Assembly: GCF_003626595.1 (NCBI RefSeq)
Contig: NZ_RBAK01000002.1
Location: 124,001-188,000 of the forward strand
Length of the DNA stretch: 64,000 bases
DNA from: Micromonospora endolithica
Lineage (GTDB): Bacteria > Actinomycetota > Actinomycetes > Mycobacteriales > Micromonosporaceae
Direction of reading: 5' to 3'
Shown piece by piece: positions 41,193 to 51,632 of the stretch. The notes below the pieces were generated by a model that saw only the letters and a list, made by a program, of their open reading frames with translations, was not told the origin of the DNA and did no database searches. How positions within the stretch are numbered: the stretch's first letter is position 1; every line of letters starts with the position of its first letter. The translations under genes were made by a program, and so were the position numbers.

Positions 41193-42098
41193 TCATCGCG
41201 CAGTCGCGGGCACCAGGCGCAGGGCGGCCTCGATCAGATCCGGGGCGGCCGCGTCCAGCCAGTGGATCCGCGGGTCGCGGCGGAACCAGGACCGCTGCCG
41301 GCGGACGAAGCGACGGGTGGCCCGGATCGTCTCGTCGTGCGCCTGCGCCTCGGTCGACTCGCCGGCCAGGAACCGCAGCACCTGCTGGTAGCCGAGGGCC
41401 CGGCTGGCGGTACGCCCCCCGGGCAGGCCCCGGCCGACCAGCTCGCGGGTCTCCGCGACCAGACCGTCGGCCCACATCCGGTCCACCCGCAGCGCGATCC
41501 GCTCATCCAGCAGCGCGGTGTCCAGGTCGACGCCGAGCTGCACCGACGGGTAGTACGGGGTGGGTTCCGGCAGCGACGCGGTGAACGGGGCGCCGGTCAG
41601 CTCGATCACCTCCAGCGCGCGGACGATCCGCCGGCCGTTGCCGGGCAGGATGCTCGCCGCCGCCTCCGGGTCGGCCTCGCGCAGCCGGGCGTGCAGCGGC
41701 GCGGGCCCTCCGGCGGCCAGCTCCGCCTCCAGCCGTTCCCGGACCGCGGGGTCGGTGCCGGGGAACTCGAACCGTTCCAGCACCGCCCGCACGTACAGCC
41801 CGGAGCCGCCGACCAGCAACGGCACCCGCCCCCGGGCGAGGATGTCGTCGACCGCCGCGCGGGCCAGCCGCTGGTACTCCGCGACGCTCGCCGGCTCGGT
41901 CACCTCCCAGACGTCCAGCAGGTGGTGCGGCACGCCCTCGCGTTCGGCCGGGGTGAGCTTGGCGGTGCCGATGTCCAGCCCCCGGTAGAGCTGCATCGAG
42001 TCGGCGTTGACCACCTCGCCGTCGAGGGCGTGGGCGAGGGCGATGCTCAGCGCCGACTTGCCCGCCGCGGTGGGTCCGACCACCGCGACGACGGTCAC
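41193..42098 (-). CDS. miaA: tRNA dimethylallyltransferase
   Basis: The 301-residue enzyme adds a dimethylallyl group to A37 of UNN-reading tRNAs. The P-loop GPTAAGKS lies at residues 8-15, followed by NADSMQLYRGLDIGTAKLT and VGGSGLYVRAVL. The product is the substrate of MiaB, whose gene is also in the window. The GTG start overlaps the stop of the upstream gene (GTGA), so it is translationally coupled to it and to dapF. Confidence 0.96.
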   Translation of the reverse strand: MTVVAVVGPTAAGKSALSIALAHALDGEVVNADSMQLYRGLDIGTAKLTPAEREGVPHHLLDVWEVTEPASVAEYQRLARAAVDDILARGRVPLLVGGSGLYVRAVLERFEFPGTDPAVRERLEAELAAGGPAPLHARLREADPEAAASILPGNGRRIVRALEVIELTGAPFTASLPEPTPYYPSVQLGVDLDTALLDERIALRVDRMWADGLVAETRELVGRGLPGGRTASRALGYQQVLRFLAGESTEAQAHDETIRATRRFVRRQRSWFRRDPRIHWLDAAAPDLIEAALRLVPATAR

Positions 42099-42823
42099 GC
42101 CCGCTCCCAGGACGCCACCAGGTAGGCCACGCCGTAGGGCGCCGAGTGGTGGCGCAGCTCGCCGCGCCACTCGCCGCCCGCCGCGCGTACCGCCCCGGCC
42201 AGCACCTGCCAGGGCGCCCGCCCGGCGACCATCAGCTCCGCCGACAGTCCCGGGTCCAGGTCGAGCAGGGCCTGGGCGTCCGCGCCGGCCAGGGCCCGGG
42301 CAACCCCTTCGTCGTACGCCTCGGCGCGCGGGTCGTCGTAGCCGGGCGACTTCGGGCCCCGGCAGGCCGACCCGTCGCCCATCACCAGCATTCCCCAGGG
42401 TCGGGTGGAGCCGATCCGGGCGCCCCGGGCGGCGCATTCCTCGACGGTGGCGTCGTGTGCCGCGGTGGCCATCCGCCAGCTGATCCGGCGTGGCGTTTCC
42501 GGCTGTCGCCGACCGAGCAGCCAGGCACCGACGAGCAGGCTGAGCGGAAGGCCGTCGGTGCCCGGCCGATCCGGAAGCCGCCCGAGATGGACCTCGATCG
42601 GCAGTCCCCAGGGGGCGAAGGTGCCCCGGAACGGGAAGTCCGGACTGGCGTCGCGGTCGTCACCGCCGACGACGAAGATGCTCTCCGCGCCGCTGGCGAG
42701 CAGCCCCGCGACAGCGGCGTCGCAGTCGGCGCGAAGCTGGTCCAGCTCGGGGGCGGCCGCACCGGCCAGCTCGGGGACGATCAGCGGCGGGTGGGGGCAG
42801 ACGGCGGCGGCGACCAGTGACAC
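42095..42823 (-). CDS. LigB-like class III extradiol dioxygenase family protein
   Basis: This 242-residue protein matches the LigB-superfamily protein commonly placed before miaA in actinomycetes: VAAAVCPHPPLIVPELAG at the N-terminus and WGMLVMGDGSACRGPKSPGYDD near the C-terminus. The N-terminal CPHPP histidine is kept, but a full metal triad is not clear, so dioxygenase activity is uncertain. It starts at GTG and overlaps miaA by 4 bp. A role linked to tRNA modification is only suggested by gene order. Confidence 0.82.
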   Translation of the reverse strand: MSLVAAAVCPHPPLIVPELAGAAAPELDQLRADCDAAVAGLLASGAESIFVVGGDDRDASPDFPFRGTFAPWGLPIEVHLGRLPDRPGTDGLPLSLLVGAWLLGRRQPETPRRISWRMATAAHDATVEECAARGARIGSTRPWGMLVMGDGSACRGPKSPGYDDPRAEAYDEGVARALAGADAQALLDLDPGLSAELMVAGRAPWQVLAGAVRAAGGEWRGELRHHSAPYGVAYLVASWERA

Positions 42824-42899
42824 GAGGCAACCGTATCGGTCGCACCGGCCACGCCCACCCGGACCTCGCCGTCCGCCCTCGCCCCGTCGCGGTCGCCGC

Positions 42900-43352
42900 T
42901 CAGCCGGCCTGGCCGCCCCAGCCGCCCTGGACCATGGTCTGGAACCGCCATTGGCCGTCGCTCTTCACCAGCAGGTCGGCGTAGCGAACCCGCTGCTTCG
43001 CCCCGTCGACGGTGAACTCGGCGTCGGTGAAGACGACGACCAGGCTCCCGGTGAGGAAGTACGGCGTGCGTCGCGACTCCATCGTCAGGTCGCCTCCGCC
43101 ACCGGCGAGGACTCCGCCCATCATCTCCAGGTACGCGGCGCGGTCGAGCTGCCGGGCCGAGCCCTGGCCGGCGCCGTCGTCGGTGACCGTGTTCAGCGGG
43201 AACATCGCGAGATCGGCGGTACCCGCCACGTCTCCCGCCTCGGCCAGGGCGTCGTAGCGCCGGAACCACTCGTCCAGCTCGGCGAGGTCGGCCGGGGCCG
43301 GCGTGAAACCTGGGTCCGCCGGCGGGGTGAGCTGGGTCTGGGATCGGGTCAT
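42900..43352 (-). CDS. NTF2-like (SnoaL/DUF4440-type) protein
   Basis: A 150-residue protein with the NTF2-like cone pattern: LDEWFRRYDALAEAGDVAGTADL in the first helices and a C-terminal strand set ending VKSDGQWRFQTMVQGGW. Such proteins are small enzymes or ligand binders of varied function. The ATG has GAGGAGG 6 nt upstream. A strong palindrome 49 bp upstream suggests regulated expression. Confidence 0.82.
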   Translation of the reverse strand: MTRSQTQLTPPADPGFTPAPADLAELDEWFRRYDALAEAGDVAGTADLAMFPLNTVTDDGAGQGSARQLDRAAYLEMMGGVLAGGGGDLTMESRRTPYFLTGSLVVVFTDAEFTVDGAKQRVRYADLLVKSDGQWRFQTMVQGGWGGQAG

Positions 43353-43400
43353 CTGTTCCTCCTCGGCGGCGGTCACGGCCGGGTGCCGAACCAACCGTAT

Positions 43401-43422
43401 GCCGTACGGTACACCGTACGGC
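43401..43422. promoter_or_regulatory. 22-bp operator-like palindrome
   Basis: Perfect 10-bp arms GCCGTACGGT/ACCGTACGGC around AC, itself made of two CCGTACGG palindromes. Lies in the divergent NTF2-like/DUF349 gap. A TetR-type site is plausible, but no regulator gene is adjacent. Confidence 0.55.
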
Positions 43423-43605
43423 GAATTCCGACACACCTGTCCGCATGGCGGTAGGTGGGTGGTAGGACACCGTATGGTCACGGTCGGCGATAGGCGCTCG
43501 ACGGGAACCGGGTCGGACCTGTGACAATGCCCGGAGAAAGTTGGCTGCGCCGTGGCGGCGACCGAGGGGCTGGCTCCTCGACGCCGGGAGAACGAGGATG
43601 GGCAC

Positions 43606-44814
43606 ATGAGCGACTGGACTGCCTTCGGACGGGTGGACGCGGACGGCACCGTGTACGTGAAGACCGCCGAGGGCGAGCGGGTGGTCGGATCCTGGCAGGC
43701 AGGAGCACCGGAGGAGGGCCTGGCCCACTTCGCCCGCCGCTTCGCGGACCTGGTGACCGAAGTGGACCTGACCGAGGCTCGCCTCAACTCGGGCGCGGCC
43801 GACGCCGGGCACTCGCTGAGCACGATCCGCCGGATCCGCGGCTCGCTGGCCGAGGCGCACGTGGTCGGCGACATCGACGCCCTGGCCGCCCGCCTGGACA
43901 AGCTCGCCACCGTCGCCGAGGAGAAGGCCGGCGAGGCCAAGGCCGCCAAGGAGGCCGCCCGGGGCGAGGCGCTGGCCCGCAAGACGACCCTGGTCGAGGA
44001 GGCGGAGAAGCTGGCCGCCGAGTCGACCGGTTGGAAGACCGCCGGCGACCGGCTCAAGGAGATCCTCGACGAGTGGAAGACCATCCGCGGCGTCGACAAG
44101 AAGACCGACGGCGAGTTGTGGAAGCGGTTCGCCGCCGCCCGGGACGGGTTCACCCGTCGTCGGGGTGCCCACTTCGCCTCCCTCGACCAGCAGCGCAAGC
44201 AGGCGCAGGGGGCCAAGGAGGAACTGGTCGCCGAGGCCGAGAAGCTGAAGGACTCCACCGACTGGGCGGCCACCGCCAACCAGCTCAAGGACCTGATGAC
44301 GCAGTGGAAGGCCGCCCCGCGCGCCTCCAAGGAGGCCGAGCAGAAGCTCTGGGAACGGTTCCGGGCCGCGCAGGACGAGTTCTTCACCCGGCGCAGCGAG
44401 GTGTTCTCGGCGCGGGACAACGAGCAGCGCGGCAACCTGGAGCGCAAGCAGGCACTGCTGGCCGAGGCCGAGGCCCTGGACGTCGACGGTGACCCGAAGG
44501 GTGCGCAGGCGAAGCTGCGCGAGATCCAGGCCCAGTGGCACGAGGCCGGCCGGGTGCCCCGCGAGGCGGCGGCCGGACTGGAGCGGCGGCTGCGGGCGGT
44601 CGACGACAAGGTCCGCGAGGTGATGGACTCCGCGTGGCGGCGTACCACCAAGGAGGACAACCCGCTGCTGGCCCAGATGCGGGCCCAGGTGGCCGAGGCC
44701 GAGGAGCGGCTGGCCCGCGCCCAGGCCGCCGGTGACGCCCGCCGGGTCAAGGAGGCCGAGCAGGCCCTCGCCTCCAAGCGGCAGTTCCTCCAGCTCGCCG
44801 AGCAGGCCGGCTGA
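43606..44814 (+). CDS. DUF349 domain protein
   Basis: The 402-residue protein is a largely helical, charged protein with repeated DUF349 modules (ELWKRFAAARDGFTRRRGAHF and LWERFRAAQDEFFTRRSEVF) and coiled-coil stretches (about 95-150 and 360-395). DUF349 proteins are abundant in actinobacteria; their function is unclear, although some associate with replication or the cell pole. The ATG follows GAGGATGGG. It ends at a strong terminator. Confidence 0.85.
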   Translation: MSDWTAFGRVDADGTVYVKTAEGERVVGSWQAGAPEEGLAHFARRFADLVTEVDLTEARLNSGAADAGHSLSTIRRIRGSLAEAHVVGDIDALAARLDKLATVAEEKAGEAKAAKEAARGEALARKTTLVEEAEKLAAESTGWKTAGDRLKEILDEWKTIRGVDKKTDGELWKRFAAARDGFTRRRGAHFASLDQQRKQAQGAKEELVAEAEKLKDSTDWAATANQLKDLMTQWKAAPRASKEAEQKLWERFRAAQDEFFTRRSEVFSARDNEQRGNLERKQALLAEAEALDVDGDPKGAQAKLREIQAQWHEAGRVPREAAAGLERRLRAVDDKVREVMDSAWRRTTKEDNPLLAQMRAQVAEAEERLARAQAAGDARRVKEAEQALASKRQFLQLAEQAG

Positions 44815-44829
44815 ACCCGATCCACCCGG

Positions 44830-44862
44830 AAACCCCGGTCCCCCGCACGGGGACCGGGGTTT
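44830..44862 (+). terminator. Strong hairpin terminator after the DUF349 gene
   Basis: A perfect 14-bp stem AAACCCCGGTCCCC with its complement, 5-nt loop, then CCTGTTG. It ends the DUF349 transcript. Confidence 0.8.
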
Positions 44863-44893
44863 CCTGTTGACCACACTCGTCGACCGGCGGCGA

Positions 44894-44955
44894 CAACTTC
44901 GGGGAAAGCGCTGGCTCCGGCGCGCGGGAGGGGACATCTTCGGCGAAGTTGCCGG
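44894..44955. repeat. Family C intergenic repeat, copy 1
   Basis: CAACTTCGGGGAAA at the left and CGAAGTTG at the right form inverted ends; between them is GGGGACATCTTC, the complement of the GAAGATGTCCCC seen in the copy at 63110-63165. It lies in the 423-bp DUF349/cellulase gap. The rest of that gap shows only AAGCGCT within the repeat and no clear promoter. Confidence 0.6.
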
Positions 44956-45207
44956 CCGGCGGCACGACAGGAGCTCGCGGGCGGGGGCACGGGTGGGGTG
45001 GTTGACGCATCGACCTGGGCTGATCACAATGGGCGGCAGAGCCAGGTCGGGGCCGGCACCAGGGCGTCGACGGTGACCTTTCACCGTCGGGACGTGTGCG
45101 GCCCACCAGCGAGTGCCGGCGTCCGCGTGACGCCACCGGGGCGGTCTGTCCGCGTACCCCGGAAAGAGCGTGACCACCCACCTGGCCCTCCGTCCGCGCC
45201 GCCGTGA

Positions 45208-46881
<1,674 letters not shown>

Positions 46882-46888
46882 ACCGCGG

Positions 46889-46973
46889 GGTAAGGAAGGG
46901 CACCTTCTTAAAGCCTGAGGTAGAGGAAGGGCCCCTTGTTAACGCCGAACGCGTCGACGAGGGGCCCTTCGTT
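46889..46973. repeat. Family B palindromic repeat, copy 2
   Basis: Three related modules in a row: GTAAGGAAGGGCACCTTCTTA, GAGGAAGGGCCCCTTGTTAACGCC, and ACGAGGGGCCCTTCGTT. Same GGGCCC-centred design as the copies at 18588, 48754 and 48894. Fills the gap between the convergent cellulase and miaB genes. Confidence 0.75.
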
Positions 46974-46982
46974 CGCCTCGCG

Positions 46983-48482
46983 TCAGTGAGCGGCGCAGCC
47001 GCCCGTCGTGGGCGCGGCCACCACGGCCGGCGCGCCGACCGTCGGCAGCCCGAGCAACACCCCGGGGGTACGCGGGGAGCGTCCCGCCTCGGCCGCGTCA
47101 CCGGCCCGGGTCCGCCGGTGCGACAGCGGCTCACCGTCGGCGTTCAGGTGGTGCGGGGCCGCGTACGTGACGGTGGTGTGCACCACGTCACCGGGCCGGA
47201 TCGCCCCGGCGTACGCCCCGGCGTCGAAGTGCACCAGCCGACCGTCGCGGGCCCGGCCGGACAGCCGGCCGGTGCGCTCGTCCTTGCGGCCCTCGCCGAC
47301 GGCGACCAGCACCTCGACGGTCTCCCCCACCAGCCGCTTGTTCTCCGCCCAGGTGATCTCCTCGACGCAGGCGACCAACCGCTCGTAGCGTTCCTGCACC
47401 ACCTGCTTGGGCAACTGGCCGTCCATGGTGGCGGCCGGGGTGCCGGGGCGCTTCGAGTACTGGAAGGTGAACGCCGACGAGAACCGGGCCTCCCGCACCA
47501 CGTCGAGGGTGCGCTGGAAGTCCGCCTCTGTCTCGCCGGGGAAGCCGACGATGATGTCGGTGGTGAGCGCCGCGTCCGGCATCGCCGCCCGGACCTTCTC
47601 GATGATCCCCAGGTACTTCTCCGACCGGTACGACCGGCGCATCGCCCGCAGCACGTCGTCCGAGCCGGACTGCAACGGCATGTGCAGCGAGTGGCACACG
47701 TTCGGCGTCTCCGCCATCGCGGCGATCACGTCGTCGGTGAAGTCCTTCGGGTGCGGACTGGTGAACCGCACCCGTTCCAGCCCGTCGATGTCCCCGCAGG
47801 CACGCAGCAGCTTGCCGAAGGCGTACCGGTCGCCGAACTCGACGCCGTAGGAGTTGACGTTCTGCCCGAGCAGGGTCACCTCCAGCACACCCTCGTCGAC
47901 CAGAGCGCGCACCTCGGCGAGGATGTCGCCGGGGCGGCGGTCCTTCTCCTTGCCGCGCAGGGAGGGCACGATGCAGAACGTGCAGGTGTTGTTGCAGCCG
48001 ACGGAGATCGACACCCAGCCGGCGTACGTCGACTCGCGGCGGGTCGGCAGCGTCGACGGGAACACGTCGAGGGCTTCGAGGATCTCCACCTCGGCGGCGG
48101 CGTTGTGTCGGGCCCGCTCCAGCAGCACCGGCAGCGACCCGATGTTGTGCGTGCCGAAGACGACGTCGACCCAGGGCGCCTTCCGGACGATCTCGCCCCG
48201 GTCCTTCTGGGCCAGGCAGCCACCCACGGCGATCTGCATGCCGGGGTGCTTGGCCTTGACGGGGCGCAGATGACCGAGGTTGCCGTAGAGCCGGTTGTCC
48301 GCGTTCTCCCGGACCGCACAGGTGTTGAAGACCACCACGTCGGGGTCGCCGGCGTCGGGGGCGCGCACGTACCCCGCCTGCTCCAGCAGGCCGGAAATGC
48401 GCTCGGAGTCGTGCACGTTCATCTGGCAGCCGTAGGTGCGCACCTGGTAGGTGCGCGGACTGCTCGCCGCTGCGGTAGTCAT
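46983..48482 (-). CDS. miaB: tRNA-2-methylthio-N6-dimethylallyladenosine synthase
   Basis: A 499-residue radical-SAM methylthiotransferase that converts i6A37 to ms2i6A37. First cluster cysteines are near 19, 55 and 89, and the radical-[11 protein letters not shown] is at 163-170, followed by a TRAM-like domain and a C-terminal extension of about 60 residues ending in GGCAAH. It works on the product of MiaA, encoded 5 kb away. The ATG chosen has no clear ribosome site; a GTG three codons earlier is also possible. Confidence 0.95.
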   Translation of the reverse strand: MTTAAASSPRTYQVRTYGCQMNVHDSERISGLLEQAGYVRAPDAGDPDVVVFNTCAVRENADNRLYGNLGHLRPVKAKHPGMQIAVGGCLAQKDRGEIVRKAPWVDVVFGTHNIGSLPVLLERARHNAAAEVEILEALDVFPSTLPTRRESTYAGWVSISVGCNNTCTFCIVPSLRGKEKDRRPGDILAEVRALVDEGVLEVTLLGQNVNSYGVEFGDRYAFGKLLRACGDIDGLERVRFTSPHPKDFTDDVIAAMAETPNVCHSLHMPLQSGSDDVLRAMRRSYRSEKYLGIIEKVRAAMPDAALTTDIIVGFPGETEADFQRTLDVVREARFSSAFTFQYSKRPGTPAATMDGQLPKQVVQERYERLVACVEEITWAENKRLVGETVEVLVAVGEGRKDERTGRLSGRARDGRLVHFDAGAYAGAIRPGDVVHTTVTYAAPHHLNADGEPLSHRRTRAGDAAEAGRSPRTPGVLLGLPTVGAPAVVAAPTTGGCAAH

Positions 48483-48535
48483 GACACGCACAGCGTATCC
48501 GGGCCGACCGGATGGGCCCGAACCGAGGAGGAGCC

Positions 48536-48757
48536 GTGTGCCGGAGCATCAAGACCCTGCGTGAGCCGTACACCCCGGAGGTGACCGACGCGGACGTCCA
48601 GGCCGCGGCGTTGCAGTACGTCCGGAAGATCTCCGGGTTCCGCGCGCCTGCGGCGCACAACGCCGCGGCGTTCGACGCCGCGGTGGCCGCGGTGGCGGAG
48701 GCCACCGCGACGCTGCTGGCCCAGCTGGAGGTACGCGGCGGCCGCGCCCGGGGGTAA
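48536..48757 (+). CDS. DUF2277 family small protein
   Basis: A 73-residue protein with the DUF2277 pattern: [34 protein letters not shown]. Function unknown. GTG start 3 nt after GAGGAGGAG. Its stop codon TAA is supplied by the first bases of a family B repeat (GGTAAGGAAGG), suggesting the repeat inserted at the gene end. Confidence 0.82.
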   Translation: MCRSIKTLREPYTPEVTDADVQAAALQYVRKISGFRAPAAHNAAAFDAAVAAVAEATATLLAQLEVRGGRARG

Positions 48758-48812
48758 GGAAGGGCCCCCTGTTAACGCCTCAGGTAGAGCAGGGGACCCT
48801 TCTTAACACCTC
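48754..48812. repeat. Family B palindromic repeat, copy 3
   Basis: It begins GTAAGGAAGGGCCCCCTGTTAACGCC and continues to GAGCAGGGGACCCTTCTTAACACC. The TAA stop of the DUF2277 gene lies inside it (48755-48757). Confidence 0.75.
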
Positions 48813-48893
48813 CTGGTCGGGGGATGCACCGCGCTCTCGCCGAGGCTGCGCCGCGCACCTGCCGCCGCCCTTGCCGGCGCCGCGGAGCGACCC

Positions 48894-48953
48894 GTTGTTA
48901 AGAGGGGGCCCCTGCTATGCACCAGGCGTTAAGAAGGGGCCCTTCCTTACACC
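48894..48953. repeat. Family B palindromic repeat, copy 4
   Basis: It contains GTTAAGAGGGGGCCCCTGCTATGC and, at 48923-48948, the 26-bp block identical to 18614-18639. It stops at the stop codon of the reverse-strand gene that follows, as copy 1 does. Confidence 0.8.
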
Positions 48954-49433
48954 TCACGCGGCGGCGAGGGCGGGGAGGATCGAGTCGGGCGCCCAGCGGG
49001 AGCGGTGGCACTGCGACCAGCCCCGGCAGCGCGGGTCGGCGTCGGTGCAGAGCCGCTGGTTGCCCAGCACCTCGCCGTCGTCGGTCTCCCGGACGTCGAA
49101 GTGCACCGGCCGGATCGTGCCGTCCGGCGCGACCAACAGGTGCCGGGTCGCGTCGAGGGTGTCGTCGCGCAGCAGGCAGTTGCGGTCCAGCAGTCGGGCC
49201 AGCGCCGCGACGCTGGCGTGCTCGGGCAGCGACTCAGGCACCCCGTAGCAGTCCACGATCGTGGCGAACTCCCCGGGCGCCTGCCAGACGTCGCAGATGA
49301 CCGCGTACGTCGGCAGCCGCGCCGGGTCGGCCACCGCCAGGGGCATCACCACCCGGCCGAGCGCCTCGGCCAGTGCCGGGTAGACCTCCACCGGCCGCGC
49401 CCGGTCGATTCTCCAGTTCCACAGCTCGGTCAT
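48954..49433 (-). CDS. Hypothetical protein, actinobacterial
   Basis: A 159-residue soluble protein of unrecognised family. It starts MTELWNWRIDRARPVEVYPALAEALGRVV and ends with CRGWSQCHRSRW, with one CxxxxxC pair near the C-terminus. GAGGAGG lies 6 nt before the ATG, so the gene call is good. Its 3' end abuts a family B repeat. No signal peptide or membrane helix is seen. Confidence 0.72.
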   Translation of the reverse strand: MTELWNWRIDRARPVEVYPALAEALGRVVMPLAVADPARLPTYAVICDVWQAPGEFATIVDCYGVPESLPEHASVAALARLLDRNCLLRDDTLDATRHLLVAPDGTIRPVHFDVRETDDGEVLGNQRLCTDADPRCRGWSQCHRSRWAPDSILPALAAA

Positions 49434-49635
49434 GCCGCCTCCTCGCTGTGCTCGTCCCACCGGCCTCCGGATCGGGCCTTACTCACGATGGTGGGGGGCA
49501 TTTGACCGCAGCCGGGGGCAAGTTACCGGTCTGTGACCATTCCGGGCAAAATTTCCTCGGGCACCGTTGCCCCGAGTAGCGGGAAGATGACAGTTTATCG
49601 GGTATCGTGCCGCGCCGGGCGCGCCGACACCCGGG

Positions 49636-50625
49636 TCAGCGCAGCACGATCCGGTGCTCGCCGGCGGGGCGGAGTTCGCCGACCACCGGGGCACCGGGTA
49701 TCTCACCGGCGACCAGCAGCCCGCCGGAGGTCTGCGCGTCGGCGAGCAGCAGGCGCTCCTCCTCGCCGGCCCGGCCGAAGTCCGTCCACGGGCCGACCCA
49801 GTCCAGGTTGCGGCGGCTGCCGCCGCTGACGTACCCGTCGCGTACCGCCTCCCGGGCACCCGCCAGGTAGGGCACCCGGGCGGTGTCCAGCGCCACCGTC
49901 AGACCGCTCGCCCGGGCCAGCTTGGACGCGTGTCCGAGCAGGCCGAAGCCGGTCACGTCGGTGCCGCAGCGGATCCCGGCGGCCACCGCCGCCCGGGCCG
50001 CGTCCCGGTTCAGCGTGGTCATCGCGGCCACCGCCTCGTCGAACCGCTCACCGGTCGCCTTGTGCCGGGTGTTCAGCACCCCCACGCCCAGCGGCTTGGT
50101 CAGCGAGAGCGGCAGGCCGGGCCGCCCGGCGTCCAGGGTGATCAGCTCCTCGGGCCGGACCACGCCGGTGACCGCGAGCCCGTACTTCGGGCCCTCGTCG
50201 TCGACGCTGTGCCCGCCGGCCAGGTGGCAGCCGGCCGCCCGGGCCACGTCCTGCCCGCCGCGCAGCACCTCCCGGGCCAGCTCCAGCGGCAGCACGTCGC
50301 GCGGCCAGCAGAGCAGGTTGAGCGCGACCAGCGGGGTGCCGCCCATCGCGTACACGTCGGAGAGGGCGTTGGTCGCGGCGATGCGGCCCCAGTCGTACGC
50401 GTCGTCGACGACCGGGGTGAAGAAGTCGGCGGTGGCGACCAGGCCGGTCCGCGCGTCCAGCCGGACCACCGCGGCGTCGTCGCCGTGGTCCAGGCCGACC
50501 AGCAGCTCGGCGGTGCCGGTGGCCGGACCGAGGCCGGCGACCATCGCTTCCAGGTCGCCCGGCGGGATCTTGCAGGCACAACCGCCACCCCGCGCGTACG
50601 CCGTCAGCCGCACCGGTTCCGTCAC
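49636..50625 (-). CDS. selD: Selenide, water dikinase (selenophosphate synthase)
   Basis: This 329-residue enzyme makes selenophosphate from selenide and ATP. The catalytic Cys16 and Lys19 are in GGGCACK, matching E. coli Cys17/Lys20, and the AIRS-type nucleotide motifs DDAAVV and GDxTGFGLLGHA follow (GTDVTGFGLLGHASKL). The active-site residue is Cys, not selenocysteine. No selA, selB, selenoprotein or tRNA-Sec gene is visible in the window. It is divergent from the glutamate importer. Confidence 0.94.
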   Translation of the reverse strand: MTEPVRLTAYARGGGCACKIPPGDLEAMVAGLGPATGTAELLVGLDHGDDAAVVRLDARTGLVATADFFTPVVDDAYDWGRIAATNALSDVYAMGGTPLVALNLLCWPRDVLPLELAREVLRGGQDVARAAGCHLAGGHSVDDEGPKYGLAVTGVVRPEELITLDAGRPGLPLSLTKPLGVGVLNTRHKATGERFDEAVAAMTTLNRDAARAAVAAGIRCGTDVTGFGLLGHASKLARASGLTVALDTARVPYLAGAREAVRDGYVSGGSRRNLDWVGPWTDFGRAGEEERLLLADAQTSGGLLVAGEIPGAPVVGELRPAGEHRIVLR

Positions 50626-50740
50626 CCCGCCATGATCCCCGCGGCGCCGGCGGGTCGCCACCCGAAGCGACCGTTGTGGGGTCAGATTCGGACTCCGGAC
50701 CCTGATCGTGACCGGTGTTACCGCTCCGTGACCAACTGAG

Positions 50741-50771
50741 TTGCGTTCTGCCACATCACCCCGCCTACAGT
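50741..50771 (+). promoter_or_regulatory. Possible gluABCD promoter
   Basis: TACAGT is a good -10; the best -35 is TTGCGT, 19 bp upstream. CGTGACC occurs twice just upstream and could be part of a regulator site. Confidence 0.35.
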
Positions 50772-50827
50772 GGCCGGACCGGGGCTCAACCGACCCCGCT
50801 GCCGCGACGACAGGGACGGTGGACGAC

Positions 50828-51574
50828 GTGACGACGGGCGAACCGCTCATCGTGCTGGATTCGGTCAACAAGTGGTTCGGGCCGCTGCACGTGCTGGACG
50901 ACGTCTCACTGTCGGTCGGGCGCGGCGAGGTCGTCGTGGTGATCGGGCCGTCCGGCTCCGGCAAGTCCACGCTGTGCCGCGCCATCAACCGGCTTGAGCC
51001 GATCAACTCCGGCACCATCACCTTCGACGGCCGGGAGCTGCCGGCCGAGGGCAAGGCCCTCGCGAAGCTGCGCAGCGAGGTCGGCATGGTGTTCCAGTCG
51101 TTCAACCTCTTCGCGCACAAGACCATCCTGGAGAACGTCACCCTCGGGCCGATCGAGGTCCGTGGGGAGAAGCCGGCGGCGGCCCGGGAGCGCGGTCTCG
51201 CGCTGCTCGACCGGGTCGGCATCGCCAACCAGGCCGACAAGTTCCCGGCCATGCTCTCCGGCGGCCAGCAGCAGCGCGCCGCGATCGCCCGCGCCCTGGC
51301 GATGCAGCCCAAGGCGATGCTGTTCGACGAGCCCACCAGCGCACTCGACCCGGAGATGGTCGGCGAGGTGCTGGAGGTCATGACGTCGCTGGCCCGCGAG
51401 GGCATGACGATGGTCGTGGTCACCCACGAGATGGGCTTCGCGCGTCACGCGGCCAACCGGGTCATCTTCATGGCCGACGGCAAGCTGGTGGAGGACGCGG
51501 CCCCCACGGAGTTCTTCGCCAACCCCCGCAGTGAGCGGGCGAAGGACTTCCTCTCCAAGATCCTCACGCACTAG
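50828..51574 (+). CDS. gluA: Glutamate ABC transporter ATP-binding protein
   Basis: A 248-residue ATPase of the polar amino-acid uptake (PAAT) group: Walker [10 protein letters not shown], signature [15 protein letters not shown], Walker [14 protein letters not shown] and the H-loop TH. It powers uptake of glutamate or a related amino acid with the following gene products. The GTG start precedes TTGEPLIVL; the ribosome site is weak (GGTGGACG). First gene of the gluABCD operon, whose order matches the Corynebacterium glutamate system. Confidence 0.95.
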   Translation: MTTGEPLIVLDSVNKWFGPLHVLDDVSLSVGRGEVVVVIGPSGSGKSTLCRAINRLEPINSGTITFDGRELPAEGKALAKLRSEVGMVFQSFNLFAHKTILENVTLGPIEVRGEKPAAARERGLALLDRVGIANQADKFPAMLSGGQQQRAAIARALAMQPKAMLFDEPTSALDPEMVGEVLEVMTSLAREGMTMVVVTHEMGFARHAANRVIFMADGKLVEDAAPTEFFANPRSERAKDFLSKILTH

Positions 51575-51632
51575 GCGTCCGGTAGTGGAGCGCGCCGTTG
51601 TCCGGCGGGTTCCGTCGAAGAAGGAGAACAGA

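Noticed and set aside
44902..44917. CebR/LacI-type operator GGGAAAGCGCTGGCTCC before the cellulase
   Set aside because: Only the AGCGCT centre fits; the flanks do not match TGGGAGCGCTCCCA and it lies inside a dispersed repeat 320 bp upstream.
49434..49635. Possible tRNA-Sec near selD
   Set aside because: The gap shows only a weak CTCGGGC/GCCCCGAG hairpin and no cloverleaf.
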